DNA from: Zhongshania aliphaticivorans
GTDB lineage: Bacteria; Pseudomonadota; Gammaproteobacteria; Pseudomonadales; Spongiibacteraceae
DNA: 64,000 bases
Reading direction: 5' to 3'
Assembly: GCF_902705875.1 (NCBI RefSeq)
Contig: NZ_CACSIK010000001.1
Location: forward strand, 1,047,994-1,111,993
In this document: positions 53,910-63,546 of the stretch, piece after piece
Layout: the number at the start of each line of letters is the position of its first letter
Numbering within the stretch: position 1 is the stretch's first letter
Translations under genes and position numbers: made by a program
Notes under the pieces: model-generated
What the model was told of the DNA's origin: nothing
Database searches by the model: none
Seen by the model: only the letters and a program-made list of their open reading frames with translations

Positions 53910-54067
53910 ACGCATACAAGTCTGCATTGGCGTTTTATATACTTCATGGCATGAGTGTTTTGCTTGTGTTTAGCAAGCAACGCAGTATGAAAAGTGTGTT
54001 TTGTAATAATTTTGATATCAAGTTTGAATATTGAGCTAGGATATATAGTTGAACAGGTAAAGCCATA

Positions 54068-54487
54068 TTGAAAACCTCAGTTTTAGCTAGCGCCATAATG
54101 ACTAGCCCCGTGCTAACAGTCGATGCCGATGAGCGTTTGGCAAGGCTGAGTCAAATTTTTAGTGAAAAACAGCTGCATCATTTATTGGTCGTGGACGAAG
54201 ACCGGTTTGTTGGTGTTATTTCGGACAGGGATTTTTATAAATCTATCGGCCCGCGGGCTCAGTCACAGATCGCAAATAGTGTGGAAGCGGCAGCATTAAA
54301 TAAGCGTGCTCATCAAGTGATGTCTCGGCATCCGATTTGTGTAAGAGAACATCAAAGCGTAGAGGATGTGATGGACCTGCTGATAGCCCACCAAATCTCC
54401 TGTGTCCCCGTTGTTAATTCGCAAAACTTTCCAATTGGGATTATCAGTTGGCGTGATGTTATCAAGCTACTTCGTGAAAACGATTAA
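54068..54487 (+). CDS. Two-CBS-domain protein
   Basis: 139 residues from a TTG (AGG about ten bases upstream). Two CBS repeats: 'ASAIMTSPVLTVDADERLARL' with 'GVISDRDFYK', and 'HQVMSRHPICVREHQSVEDVM' with 'IGIISWRDVIKLL' (core motifs 'VLTVDADE', 'GVISDRD', 'ICVREHQSVED'). CBS pairs bind adenine nucleotides and act as energy or ligand sensors. The protein has no other domain, and its partner is unknown. Confidence 0.85.
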   Translation: MKTSVLASAIMTSPVLTVDADERLARLSQIFSEKQLHHLLVVDEDRFVGVISDRDFYKSIGPRAQSQIANSVEAAALNKRAHQVMSRHPICVREHQSVEDVMDLLIAHQISCVPVVNSQNFPIGIISWRDVIKLLREND

Positions 54488-54661
54488 TGATGGCCTCACC
54501 ACATCATAGGGGTATCAACTCACTAAAATGTTGAGATTGATAGTTAAGGGCTTGTGGTAAAAGCTGATGTAGGGCAGATATAAAGGGAATGGGTTTTGGC
54601 TTATTTGCTCACTATCGACGTAGTTGGCGGTGTATTATTTAAGCAATTGATCGCGCATTAA

Positions 54662-55384
54662 TTATAAAAACAATCGCGCTATTATCGCTGAGACTGCGGT
54701 TTCTGTTTTCAATATTCTTGGCCCTAGACTAAACCCTTGCAAACCTGCTTCAGTTAACTTTTCACATTCATAGGGAATAAATCCACCTTCTGGACCGATG
54801 GCGAGCAAGCTGGGCTGAGTAATTTTAGTCGGTACAGCTTGAGTGCTATAGGGGTGGGCGAACAGTCCCATTTTGTGCTGTAAAAGGCTGGGAAGTTTGT
54901 CTTCAACAAAGGGCTTGAAGCGAAGTTCTCGGTTTATGCTAGGTAGTATGGTATCGCCTGCCTGTTCGAGGCCTTCCAGCATGGCCCCAGTCAGACTTTC
55001 ATTGCTGACAAGAGGGCTTTGCCAATAGCTTTTGTCAACGCGATAACTGTTTAAGAGAATAATCTCACTTACCCCTAATTCTGTCGCGGCCCTTATGATG
55101 CGTTTCGCCATTTTAGGTCGAGGAAGGGCGAGCAATAAGGTGAGTGGTAACTTTGGCGGCGGCGGGGTGTGAAGTTCAAATTCCAAGCTGACAGAGCGTT
55201 CGCTGATCGCTCGTATTTCGGCGTTGCCGGTAAGCCCATTTAAGAGGCCCACTTTGAGGGTGTCGCCAATACTGGCGCGCAATACGCTGCGAATATGTTT
55301 AGCGCGCTCATCACTTAGCGTAACGAGGTTATGCTGTTGCGAAGGCGCGCCTAGGTCTTCAGGCTGCAGTAGCAGCAGGTTCAT
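54662..55384 (-). CDS. rsmE: 16S rRNA (uracil1498-N3)-methyltransferase
   Basis: 240 residues from the ATG at 55384, which overlaps the rimO stop (ATGA). An N-terminal PUA-like domain with '[17 protein letters not shown]' and a SPOUT knot domain with '[19 protein letters not shown]', '[15 protein letters not shown]' and '[11 protein letters not shown]'. RsmE methylates U1498 of 16S rRNA. The length fits the family (about 243). Translationally coupled to rimO. Confidence 0.95.
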   Translation of the reverse strand: MNLLLLQPEDLGAPSQQHNLVTLSDERAKHIRSVLRASIGDTLKVGLLNGLTGNAEIRAISERSVSLEFELHTPPPPKLPLTLLLALPRPKMAKRIIRAATELGVSEIILLNSYRVDKSYWQSPLVSNESLTGAMLEGLEQAGDTILPSINRELRFKPFVEDKLPSLLQHKMGLFAHPYSTQAVPTKITQPSLLAIGPEGGFIPYECEKLTEAGLQGFSLGPRILKTETAVSAIIARLFL

Positions 55385-56709
55385 TCTGCGGGTTCGGCCC
55401 AAAGGTCGTAGTCGTCTGAGCCGATGATATTGACGATGAGGGCATCGCCAGGTTTTACATCGGTTACGCCATCCAAATAGACCTTACCATCAATTTCAGG
55501 CGCGTCAGCCACACTGCGGCCAATAGCGCCTTCTTCATCAACGATGTCGATTAGTATTTCTTGTTGACTGCCAATTTTAGCGTGCAAGCGTTGAGCAGAT
55601 ATTTCTTGTGCGACCACCATAAAGCGTTCCCAGCGATCTTTTTTAATGTCGTCGGGCACTTGGTTTTCTAAGTCATTGGCGGTTGCGCCGTCTACCGGTG
55701 AGTATTCAAAGCAGCCAACACGATCTAATTGAGCTTCTTGTAGCCAGTCCAGAAGTATTTGAAAGTCTTCTTCGGTTTCACCGGGAAAGCCCACAATAAA
55801 GGTGGAGCGAATGACTAAGTCAGGGCAAATCTCCCGCCACTTTTTAATGCGTTCCAATGTTTTCTCTTGGTGGGCGGGACGTTTCATGGCTTTTAGCACT
55901 TTGGGGCTGGCGTGCTGAAACGGGATGTCTAAGTAGGGCAGAATTTTGCCCTCGGCCATTAGGGGAATAACATTATCGACATGAGGGTAGGGGTATACAT
56001 AGTGTAGCCGCACCCATACGCCCATTTCGCCTAGTGCTTCGCAGAGTTCCAGCATACGGGTTTTTATGGGCTGACCATCCCAGAAGTCGAGCTTGTATTT
56101 GGTGTCTAGTCCATAAGCACTGGTGTCTTGAGAAACCACTAAAATTTCACGGACACCAGCATTGACCAGGCGTTTTGCTTCTTCAAGCACACTGCCGATA
56201 GGACGACTTACTAAATCGCCGCGCATTGATGGAATGATGCAGAAGGCACAGCGGTGGTTACAACCTTCAGATATTTTTAAATAAGCATAATGACGCGGTG
56301 TTAATTTGATGCCTTGAGGGGGAACTAGATCGATAAAAGGGTCGTGTTGTTGGTTGGCTGGTGCCCATTCGTGTACCGCTCCGACAACTTCTTCATAGGC
56401 TGCAGGGCCACTCACGGCAAGTACATTGGGGTGTACGGCGCGGATTTTGTCATCGTCACCCATACAGCCTGTGACGATAACCTTGCCATTTTCTTTTAAG
56501 GCTTCGCCAATGGCATCAAGCGATTCTTGTTTTGCCGAGTCTATAAATCCGCAGGTATTAACTACGACAACATCGGCATCATCGTAATTGGGTACAATAT
56601 CATAGCCGTCGATGCGCAGTTGGGTGAGAATTCGCTCGGAATCGACTAGCGCCTTGGGGCAGCCTAAACTGACAAATCCAACCCGTTTTCTTGCGTCTGT
56701 GATACTCAT
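55381..56709 (-). CDS. rimO: Ribosomal protein S12 methylthiotransferase
   Basis: 442 residues, as in E. coli RimO. An N-terminal UPF0004 domain with Cys in '[12 protein letters not shown]' and '[12 protein letters not shown]', the radical-SAM motif '[15 protein letters not shown]', and a C-terminal TRAM domain ('[13 protein letters not shown]'). RimO adds a methylthio group to Asp89 of S12. It is upstream of and overlaps rsmE. Confidence 0.97.
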   Translation of the reverse strand: MSITDARKRVGFVSLGCPKALVDSERILTQLRIDGYDIVPNYDDADVVVVNTCGFIDSAKQESLDAIGEALKENGKVIVTGCMGDDDKIRAVHPNVLAVSGPAAYEEVVGAVHEWAPANQQHDPFIDLVPPQGIKLTPRHYAYLKISEGCNHRCAFCIIPSMRGDLVSRPIGSVLEEAKRLVNAGVREILVVSQDTSAYGLDTKYKLDFWDGQPIKTRMLELCEALGEMGVWVRLHYVYPYPHVDNVIPLMAEGKILPYLDIPFQHASPKVLKAMKRPAHQEKTLERIKKWREICPDLVIRSTFIVGFPGETEEDFQILLDWLQEAQLDRVGCFEYSPVDGATANDLENQVPDDIKKDRWERFMVVAQEISAQRLHAKIGSQQEILIDIVDEEGAIGRSVADAPEIDGKVYLDGVTDVKPGDALIVNIIGSDDYDLWAEPAE

Positions 56710-56994
56710 TCTTGTTTATACCTTGCGGGTTGTGGTGAATATTGTGGTTAATGTCGTAAAGCGCGCAATTTTAGCACGACGGGCTAGTAAGCCATACATG
56801 GTGGCTAGGAGTTTTGTTGATGGATCACGTTAATAGTACGAAATGGGTATTCGTTTGAGTGTTTTGCGTACTCTTAATATTACGTGATGGTGTAAAGATT
56901 GGGTGGCTAGGTTGCTCTAATGACGCCGGCGTATAGGAACTAGAGAGCATTGAGGTGGTCAATTGCAAGGACTTGAATGGAGCACAGGGCTAAT

Positions 56995-57456
56995 ATGACG
57001 CCTGCAGTTAATTTACTTAAAAAGCACAAGATTGCCCATGTTGTTCACGAGTACAGCCATGACTCGGCCAGTGTATCTTATGGCCTAGAGGCGGCTGAAA
57101 AACTGGGTGTAATACCAGAGCAAGTCTTTAAAACCTTGGTGGTTGCTGTTGATACGGGGCTGGCGGTGGCGGTGTTGCCGGTTTCTGCCCAGTTAAATAT
57201 GAAGCAACTTGCCAAGGCATTGGGTGTAAAAAAGGCGGCCATGGCCGCCCCAGCAGATGTGGCGCGTGCTACCGGCTATGTTTTGGGCGGTGTTAGCCCT
57301 TTGGGGCAAAAAAAGCGTTTGCCCACCGTACTTGATGCGTCTGCGATGCAGTTTTCTACTATTTTTATCAGTGCTGGGCGGCGTGGTTTGGAGCTTGAGC
57401 TTGCTCCCAAGGATTTATGTGTTCTAACCCAAGCCGCATTTGAGAGCCTAATCTAA
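56995..57456 (+). CDS. YbaK/EbsC-type Cys-tRNA(Pro) deacylase
   Basis: 153 residues from the ATG at 56995 with AGGG five bases upstream (an ATG at 56977 adds six residues). Motifs: 'VFKTLVV' with the conserved catalytic Lys, 'LAVAVLPVSAQLNMKQLAKAL' (core 'VAVLPVSAQLNMK'), and 'GYVLGGVSPLGQKK', the YbaK substrate loop. The enzyme clears mischarged Cys-tRNA(Pro). Single gene. Confidence 0.92.
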   Translation: MTPAVNLLKKHKIAHVVHEYSHDSASVSYGLEAAEKLGVIPEQVFKTLVVAVDTGLAVAVLPVSAQLNMKQLAKALGVKKAAMAAPADVARATGYVLGGVSPLGQKKRLPTVLDASAMQFSTIFISAGRRGLELELAPKDLCVLTQAAFESLI

Positions 57457-57520
57457 TTGGCAATAATAGCGTAGGCGCAAAGGTCTACACTAATTTTAAT
57501 AGGGAAATACGAGGGTGAAC

Positions 57521-58246
57521 ATGACGACGAATAAAAACTCATCGCTTAATGCCTTGATATTGGGTGTTTCGCTGGTCGTTGCTTTGGCGGTGCTTGGACT
57601 GCTATTGGGAACAGCCGCTACAAAGTATCGCGCCTTTGAGCGAAGTGTGACGGTGAAGGGCTTATCGGAACGTGAATTTACCGCTGACGTTGCCATCTGG
57701 CCACTTCAGTTTGCAGAAGCGAGCAATGACCTGCCCAAGCTCTATATGCTTTTGGATGAGCGGGTGGCGACCATAAAATCTTTTTTACAAGACAAGGGGT
57801 TTTCAAGTGAAGAAATCTCGGTGTCTGCTCCCTCAATTATTGATAAATCTGCCCAGCAATATGGCGGCAATGCGAACTCGCCATTTCGTTATACAACCGA
57901 GCAGACAGTGACGGTTTACACAAATGATATTGAAAAAGTTCGCCAAGTGAGCCGTGAATTGTCTGAGTTAGGTAAAACTGGTATTGCCTTTAATGGCAAC
58001 GATTACCAAGCGCGGACGGAATATATTTTTACTCAACTCAATCAAGTAAAACCGTCCATGGTCGAAGAGGCAACTCGCCAAGCGCGAGCGGTAGCTGAAA
58101 AATTTGCGGAAGACTCGGACAGTGTATTAGGGAAAATAAAACGTGCCTCACAAGGGCAGTTTTCTATTAGTGATAGAGATAAAAATAACCCTCATATTAA
58201 AAAGGTTAGAGTGGTATCGACGGTTGAATACTATCTTTCTGATTAA
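57521..58246 (+). CDS. SIMPL-domain (DUF541) protein
   Basis: 241 residues from the ATG at 57521 (GTG 57515 adds two). One N-terminal membrane helix (about 8-33) and the SIMPL domain: 'VTVKGLSEREFTADVAIWPL', 'FLQDKGFSSEEIS' and 'EATRQARAVAEKFAEDSDS' ('ARAVAEKFAED'), ending 'VSTVEYYL'. Members are periplasm-facing or outer-membrane-associated proteins linked to oxidative stress and mating-type signalling (E. coli YggE). Confidence 0.85.
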   Translation: MTTNKNSSLNALILGVSLVVALAVLGLLLGTAATKYRAFERSVTVKGLSEREFTADVAIWPLQFAEASNDLPKLYMLLDERVATIKSFLQDKGFSSEEISVSAPSIIDKSAQQYGGNANSPFRYTTEQTVTVYTNDIEKVRQVSRELSELGKTGIAFNGNDYQARTEYIFTQLNQVKPSMVEEATRQARAVAEKFAEDSDSVLGKIKRASQGQFSISDRDKNNPHIKKVRVVSTVEYYLSD

Positions 58247-58278
58247 TCAGAGGACACGGGGGAATTGTTTTTTGTGGT

Positions 58279-59136
58279 GTGGTGAATAATGTGCGGCAAA
58301 TTGTGAATATAAAAAATAATATTTTGGCCCTTTGTTTGCTGGGCTTGTGCAGTCTGAGTTTTTCCGATACCGCCAATCTCGATGGCCGTCACTTGAATGC
58401 TGATGAGGAGAGCAACAACGAAGAAGTCTATGACGCGGCTTCATTGAAACGCGAGCAATGGCGTGGGGCTTATCAGTCACAAAAGTTAAGCCTTGATAAA
58501 ACCCTGGGTGGGCGTATTCCTGAAGGGTTTAAGGCGGGGCTAACAACCTTGGATTCGCAGCGGCAGTTTCGCAGTGATCGCGCAATTATGGGTACATTAA
58601 TGCCGGGGGCTGGTCTGGATTTTAACCAAACCGTGAAACGCTCTACTTTCAAAAACGGTATGGTTGAGGTGGAGCTGGCCTATCGTCTCAAGCGAGTGCT
58701 CAAAGAGCCGGTTGCTGATGTAGCTAGTTTGAAGCGACTGGTTGATGTGGTGGCACCGGCAGTAGAGTTGCCGGACCTGAATTTTAATATTGAGGGTGCA
58801 CCCACGGTGTTTGATATTGTGAGAGCTAATGTTGCTGCGCATCGCTTTGTTGTTGGCTCACCCACGTCGATTTCGTCCCTAGATGTGGATACCATTACGG
58901 TAGGTCTGCATATAGATGATCAACCCATTTTCTCGGCGCAAAGTAACGCCGTTATTGGCGGGCAGTGGCAAATGTTGCTGGAGCTGATCAATGATCGTAT
59001 TGATCAGGGGTGGATTATTTATCCTGATCAGTGGCTGCTCACCGGTGCACTGGGCAAAATGCACCCATTATCAGCTGGGCGGTATTATGTTTATTTTGGA
59101 GAGTTGGGTGAGCTGTCATTTTTGATAGAGCCCTAG
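58279..59136 (+). CDS. Exported MhpD-like (2-keto-4-pentenoate hydratase fold) protein
   Basis: 285 residues. The N-terminus has a basic stretch and hydrophobic core ending 'LCSLSFSDT', fitting a signal peptide. The rest follows the fumarylacetoacetase/hydratase-like fold: 'LKREQWRGAYQSQKLSLDKTLGGRIPEGFKAGL' region (key part 'GGRIPEGFKAGL'), 'VEVELAYRLKRVLK' with metal-ligand type Glu, and the end 'MHPLSAGRYYVYFGELGELSFL'. Known MhpD enzymes are cytoplasmic and act on aromatic ring-cleavage products, so an exported form is unusual. Its function is not known. Confidence 0.7.
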   Translation: MVNNVRQIVNIKNNILALCLLGLCSLSFSDTANLDGRHLNADEESNNEEVYDAASLKREQWRGAYQSQKLSLDKTLGGRIPEGFKAGLTTLDSQRQFRSDRAIMGTLMPGAGLDFNQTVKRSTFKNGMVEVELAYRLKRVLKEPVADVASLKRLVDVVAPAVELPDLNFNIEGAPTVFDIVRANVAAHRFVVGSPTSISSLDVDTITVGLHIDDQPIFSAQSNAVIGGQWQMLLELINDRIDQGWIIYPDQWLLTGALGKMHPLSAGRYYVYFGELGELSFLIEP

Positions 59137-59146
59137 TGTTTAGGGC
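59130..59146. terminator. Hairpin spanning the stop codon of the MhpD-like gene
   Basis: GCCCTA-GTGTT-TAGGGC includes the TAG stop and is followed by ATTATTTTAA. It serves a gene pair only 16 bases apart and convergent. Confidence 0.65.
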
Positions 59147-59152
59147 ATTATT

Positions 59153-59656
59153 TTAAATATGAATGCTTGTTTCTGGGCTGTAATGTCGGACAGGTAAATG
59201 TTGGCGCAGGGCGTTTAGCAGTAAATGGCTATCTTCTTTATTTAAAAATTCACCAATTAATACTTGGCGGCCGCAGTGGCTTAAACTAATTTTTAGTGGG
59301 TCCCAAGGGTGAGCTTGTAATGAGACTAATACACAGCTGGTATTTCTTGGCCAGAGCCAAGCTTGTTCACGGCGATGATGGCCGATATCGATACTGAGAA
59401 ATTGTGCGTTGAGGCTGACAATTTGCTGTATTTGTAGACGATGAAAGACACACCGCATTAGCAGCCACATTAAAAGCGTTTCGATAATGATAATTGGAAT
59501 GACTAGCCATGCACCTGCGGCGATAAAACCACTACTCAGTAATCCATTGACGGCAGCGATTGAGACAATAATTCGATGATTTTGATGCCACGAAGCGGAG
59601 CAGTTGGGGCGCAAAGTGATCTCTGCGCTCTGCGTATCACTATGAACTTTAATCAC
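59153..59656 (-). CDS. DUF2244 membrane protein
   Basis: 167 residues. 'LRPNCSASWHQNHRIIV' is the DUF2244 entry motif ('ITLRPNCSASW'), followed by two membrane helices (about 31-52 and 54-72) and a beta-rich domain with 'REQAWLWPRNTSCVLV' and 'SHCGRQVLIGEFLN'. Members are linked to cytochrome oxidase operons in many proteobacteria, but no such genes lie here. Confidence 0.8.
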   Translation of the reverse strand: MIKVHSDTQSAEITLRPNCSASWHQNHRIIVSIAAVNGLLSSGFIAAGAWLVIPIIIIETLLMWLLMRCVFHRLQIQQIVSLNAQFLSIDIGHHRREQAWLWPRNTSCVLVSLQAHPWDPLKISLSHCGRQVLIGEFLNKEDSHLLLNALRQHLPVRHYSPETSIHI

Positions 59657-59728
59657 TTTATGCCTCCTTTTTTGCCTTTACATTGTGGAAGCTTGGTGTA
59701 ATTGGAGCCCGTTATAATGGCTTTTTAA

Positions 59729-60727
59729 CTACACTTTTTGATACAACATCAAGGCATTGCGAGTGGGGTCGCCATGTTGATACAGTTTTTCACCGTTGCT
59801 CTTAAAGCCTGAGCGACTTAGCCAGTCATCTAAAAATGCAAGGCTGTAAAAGTGGCGTAATTCTTTGTTGTTGTAATCCCAGCTTTCATTGGTGCCCATA
59901 TTGAATACGTCGTGGGCAAGACCGACCATGGCCTGCATATCTTCATTATGAGCATCGTGATCTCGCACCACCAGATAAGCGCCGGGCTTCATGGCATCCC
60001 GAATTGAGCCAATAAATTGCTCTCTCAATGATGGAGGGCAGTGGTGTAAGCCAATATAAACGGTGACTAGATCCAGGGACTGCTTTGGAATAGTACTGGC
60101 CAAAGCTGGTGAATAGTCAGCCAGTGGGATGGAGTGCCCCGCTTCTATTATTTGACCTCGGTCTAGCATGTCGGCTAGCGAGTAGCTTGGTAGTTGTTCT
60201 GCAATGAAAAAGCGTTCACCTACAATGTCTAAAGATTCTTCTAGTGTATCTAAGTAACGACCAGTAGATCCGATTTCTAAATATCCCTCATAGCGACGGT
60301 TGGTGTCTAGCAAACTGCAGGTTTGCTCACGCATGGTTTCTTTTTGTTTAGCCAGTGCAGGTAAGGCAAATGTCAATTCAGATAAAAAGGGCTTAATATT
60401 GCCTAAGTTTTGCTGCAGTTGTTGGTAGATTGCCTTATCAGCACTATAGGATGTGGCAACACTCTGAATTAGCTTATGTAATTCCTGTTCGGGGTATAGG
60501 TGGAATACGTTGACCAGAAAGTGGTAAAACTGTTCACGAAGTTCGTCGCGATGATAAATATAGGAAAAATTGCCGCCAAGGTCGTTGTCTTCCGCAGTGA
60601 TTGAAGCCGGCGGGGTTGGGGTTTCATGTCTGGTGTCAGGGGGTGATCCCCATGTTTGGCGTGACACCACTGACGCTGACATCAGTGATAAATATTTTAT
60701 AATTTGGCGTCGAGAAAGATTATTCAT
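59729..60727 (-). CDS. Class I methyltransferase with Tat-type signal
   Basis: 332 residues. The N-terminus 'LSRRQIIKYLSLMSASVV' has the twin-arginine motif (SRRxxxK) followed by a hydrophobic stretch and Ser/Pro-rich linker. The C-terminal half carries a SAM-type fold: 'GYLEIGSTGRYLD' as the SAM-site motif I and 'LDLVTVYIGLHHCPP' as the post-II region, with 'MKPGAYLVVRDHDAH'. Export of a methyltransferase is odd because SAM is cytoplasmic, so it may bind another ligand. It diverges from a membrane-anchored FAD oxidase 60 bases away, which suggests a shared role. Confidence 0.7.
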   Translation of the reverse strand: MNNLSRRQIIKYLSLMSASVVSRQTWGSPPDTRHETPTPPASITAEDNDLGGNFSYIYHRDELREQFYHFLVNVFHLYPEQELHKLIQSVATSYSADKAIYQQLQQNLGNIKPFLSELTFALPALAKQKETMREQTCSLLDTNRRYEGYLEIGSTGRYLDTLEESLDIVGERFFIAEQLPSYSLADMLDRGQIIEAGHSIPLADYSPALASTIPKQSLDLVTVYIGLHHCPPSLREQFIGSIRDAMKPGAYLVVRDHDAHNEDMQAMVGLAHDVFNMGTNESWDYNNKELRHFYSLAFLDDWLSRSGFKSNGEKLYQHGDPTRNALMLYQKV

Positions 60728-60786
60728 TTTTTTCTCACTGCGTTAACAGGAATTCTGCTGTTATACCTTAAAAAGGGAGTTCGAGC

Positions 60787-63273
60787 TTGTCGGAATTATT
60801 GCTATCAACATCGCGCCGCGGCCTGCGTGGAATATTGCGTGTAATTCGTAGTTTAGCAGTACTTGCTGTTATTGGCATTGTTGTGGCGGGCATAGCGACC
60901 ACCGTCGTTGTGCTGCGCTCTGGAGTGGATGAGCTTGTCACGCCAAGTACGCCTCTAGTGGTAAACGATGTGACCAAGTTAAACCCGGTGCGGGTTGCTG
61001 AGCTCATTACACCGCACTCCTTAGACGAAATCCAGCAAGCTCTTGCCAGTACACAGGGGCGTGTGTCCATCGGTGGCGGTCGCTATAGTCAAGGTGGTCA
61101 AACTGCCTACCCAGATAGTCTACATATCGATATGCGTCAGTTTAATAAGGTGTTGGCATTAGATACCGAGGCTAAGCAGGTCACAGTGCAGCCTGGTATT
61201 ACTTGGCGGCAGTTACAAAGTGAAATAGATCCACATAATTTATCGATTAAAATTATGCAAACCTATGCCAATTTTACGGTGGGTGGATCTCTGAGTGTCA
61301 ATGTGCACGGCAGGTATATCGGTGAGGGTCCCGTAGTGGGCTCGGTGTTAGCTCTTAAGTTGGTATTGGCTGATGGCTCTTTGATTCAAGCCTCAGCAAA
61401 CGAAAATGCCGATATTTTCTATGGGGCTATTGGCGGCTATGGCGGTCTTGGTGTGATTGTTGAGGCAAGCTTACAGCTTGAAGATAATCTTCCTGTTGAG
61501 CGCCGTGTAAGAACAATGCCGATAACAGATTATGCGACGTATTTTCGCAACACGATTCGTGATAACCGTGATGTTGTTTTTCATAATGCCGATATTTATC
61601 CCCCAAATTTTACGGCGATGAGGGATGTCAGTTGGTACGCCAGCGACAAACCTGTCACTGAAGCAAATAGATTGATACCAGAGGGGCAGAGCTACAAGTT
61701 AGAAGTAGCAATTGAAAAATTTGTGGCTGGCTCAGATTTTGGTAAATGGTCCCGTCAGTATGTGATAGACCCATTGCTATATTACCCTTCCAAGGTTGTG
61801 TGGCGTAATTACGAAGCGAGTTATGACGTTGCGGAATTAGAACCAAAAGATCGCTCAGAATATACCTATGGTTTGCGTGAGTATTTTGTGCCGGTGGAGC
61901 GGTTTGATGAATTTGTTCCCAAAATGCGGGATATTTTTCAGCGCAATCAGGCAAATATTATTAATGTTAGTGTTCGTCACGCCAAAGCAGATCCTCACAC
62001 CCTATTGTCTTGGGCACGCTCAGAGGTGTTTGCTTTTGTTGTGTATTATCGTCAAGGCACCGATACCGAGGCCAAACAGGCGGTGAAAACCTGGAGCGGC
62101 GAGATGATTGATGCTGTTGCTGAGGTGGGCGGCGCGTATTATTTGCCGTATCAGCTGCAAGCGAGCAAGACCCAATTTGCCGCCGCGTACCCTCGTTCGC
62201 AAGCGTATTTTGCCTTAAAAAACCGACTTGACCCCAATAACCGTTTTGTCAATTTACTGTGGGCTAAGTACTACCCTTTGAACAATGATTTGCTCGCACA
62301 TACCCGTGCTGATATAGATAATTACTACCGGCCAGTTGAGCAAACCTTGTTGACGATTCCAGAGTGGTATCTGGTATTCCAGCCCAAAGAGTATGCGGAT
62401 TATCTACGAGATGGCGGTGACCCTAGTCGCTTTCCCTTTCTGGCTAGTATTGATGAATACTGGACGCTATACGACCGAGTAACGGCGTTGAGTGCAGAGA
62501 ACTATCCAGCAAATACAGAGTACCGCACGATGTTAAGAGTGATCGGCATCAGTACCACTCTGGAGTATCTTGTTAAAGGTGCTTATGAGGCGAGCCTTGG
62601 TCGTTTAAGTCGTTGGCTGGCTGGAGGCCATGACACGCCAGAAGACGTCTTAATTCAACAGGCACACCGCGCTTACAGCGATTTGATTTTTAATGAGCCC
62701 TGGTATGAGTTTGATTTTAGTGGCTGGCGTGACCGTATCTGGACTGAGACTCCGTTGTGGGGAGAACATTTCTTCCGTAAATGGGAGCGTAAGCTATTTT
62801 TTAGCGCCGAATTTGGTGTGAAATCACTCTACGCCAAGTTAATTAAGTACGCGGCGCAATCAAGCTATGGTGAAACCGATAAGCGTATTTATTTAACCGC
62901 GCAGCGTGTGCATTCAAATAGTATTCGCTTAGCTAAGGAGCCTGATGGTGCAGAGATCGTCGCAACAGGTGGCGATGATTATATTATGTCGGTTCCACGT
63001 TGGGGTGGCTTTACTGAGATCATGCCTAAGTTTCTTAAAACGGAGTGGTCAATTAGCGATATATCAGGCAACCATCAAATAGCGGTGTCCTTATTGGCTG
63101 GGCAAGATGCTGATGTGTCTAAATTAAAGGCACAAGCGTTATTTCGCTCTCGTGTCGTGTCTGACGACAGTCAGCAGCGTGTCATTATGATGGCAGGGGT
63201 TGCAGATTTATCGCAATTAATTCTTGATATAGAGCGTCAAGGTTTTGAATTAGAGCATATATTTGATTATTAA
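60787..63273 (+). CDS. Membrane-anchored FAD-linked oxidase with extra C-terminal domain
   Basis: 828 residues from a TTG with GGGAG seven bases upstream. A basic N-terminus and one membrane helix (about 22-45), then an FAD_binding_4 domain (about 70-235) with 'GRVSIGGGRYSQGGQT' and 'GGSLSVNVHGRYIGEG', then an ALO/gulonolactone-oxidase-like domain ending near residue 500 in 'NRFVNLLWAKYYP'. The last 320 residues ('PEWYLVFQPKEYADYL', 'EFDFSGWRDRIW') are not typical of oxidases of this family, so the gene appears to be a fusion. The substrate is unknown; sugar alcohols or sterol-like alcohols are known for relatives. Confidence 0.82.
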   Translation: MSELLLSTSRRGLRGILRVIRSLAVLAVIGIVVAGIATTVVVLRSGVDELVTPSTPLVVNDVTKLNPVRVAELITPHSLDEIQQALASTQGRVSIGGGRYSQGGQTAYPDSLHIDMRQFNKVLALDTEAKQVTVQPGITWRQLQSEIDPHNLSIKIMQTYANFTVGGSLSVNVHGRYIGEGPVVGSVLALKLVLADGSLIQASANENADIFYGAIGGYGGLGVIVEASLQLEDNLPVERRVRTMPITDYATYFRNTIRDNRDVVFHNADIYPPNFTAMRDVSWYASDKPVTEANRLIPEGQSYKLEVAIEKFVAGSDFGKWSRQYVIDPLLYYPSKVVWRNYEASYDVAELEPKDRSEYTYGLREYFVPVERFDEFVPKMRDIFQRNQANIINVSVRHAKADPHTLLSWARSEVFAFVVYYRQGTDTEAKQAVKTWSGEMIDAVAEVGGAYYLPYQLQASKTQFAAAYPRSQAYFALKNRLDPNNRFVNLLWAKYYPLNNDLLAHTRADIDNYYRPVEQTLLTIPEWYLVFQPKEYADYLRDGGDPSRFPFLASIDEYWTLYDRVTALSAENYPANTEYRTMLRVIGISTTLEYLVKGAYEASLGRLSRWLAGGHDTPEDVLIQQAHRAYSDLIFNEPWYEFDFSGWRDRIWTETPLWGEHFFRKWERKLFFSAEFGVKSLYAKLIKYAAQSSYGETDKRIYLTAQRVHSNSIRLAKEPDGAEIVATGGDDYIMSVPRWGGFTEIMPKFLKTEWSISDISGNHQIAVSLLAGQDADVSKLKAQALFRSRVVSDDSQQRVIMMAGVADLSQLILDIERQGFELEHIFDY

Positions 63274-63441
63274 TAACAGGCTTTGTTACTAGTATTAGTT
63301 AATACACAAGACGACTAAGAAGCTTGCTAAGTTTTTTAAAAGTGGTAGTCTCTTGGATATGGCTACTTCTTTGTTTTATTCAATAAAAAGTTTTAATTTC
63401 GGCGCGATCTGCGCTGGGATTTTTACCGTCTTCCTCTCCTA

Positions 63442-63468
63442 GGGCGATTGAGTTTTTCTCAGTCGCCC
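63442..63468. terminator. Hairpin after the FAD oxidase gene
   Basis: GGGCGATTGAG and CTCAGTCGCCC, an 11-bp stem with one G-T pair, have a loop of five T. No T-tail follows, so termination is uncertain. Confidence 0.5.
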
Positions 63469-63546
63469 GCAGCACCCTTCATCTAGTTTTTTATATTTTT
63501 TAGCAATGGTTTTCCACTGTTGCTGGGTTTTGCTATGGAGAATATT

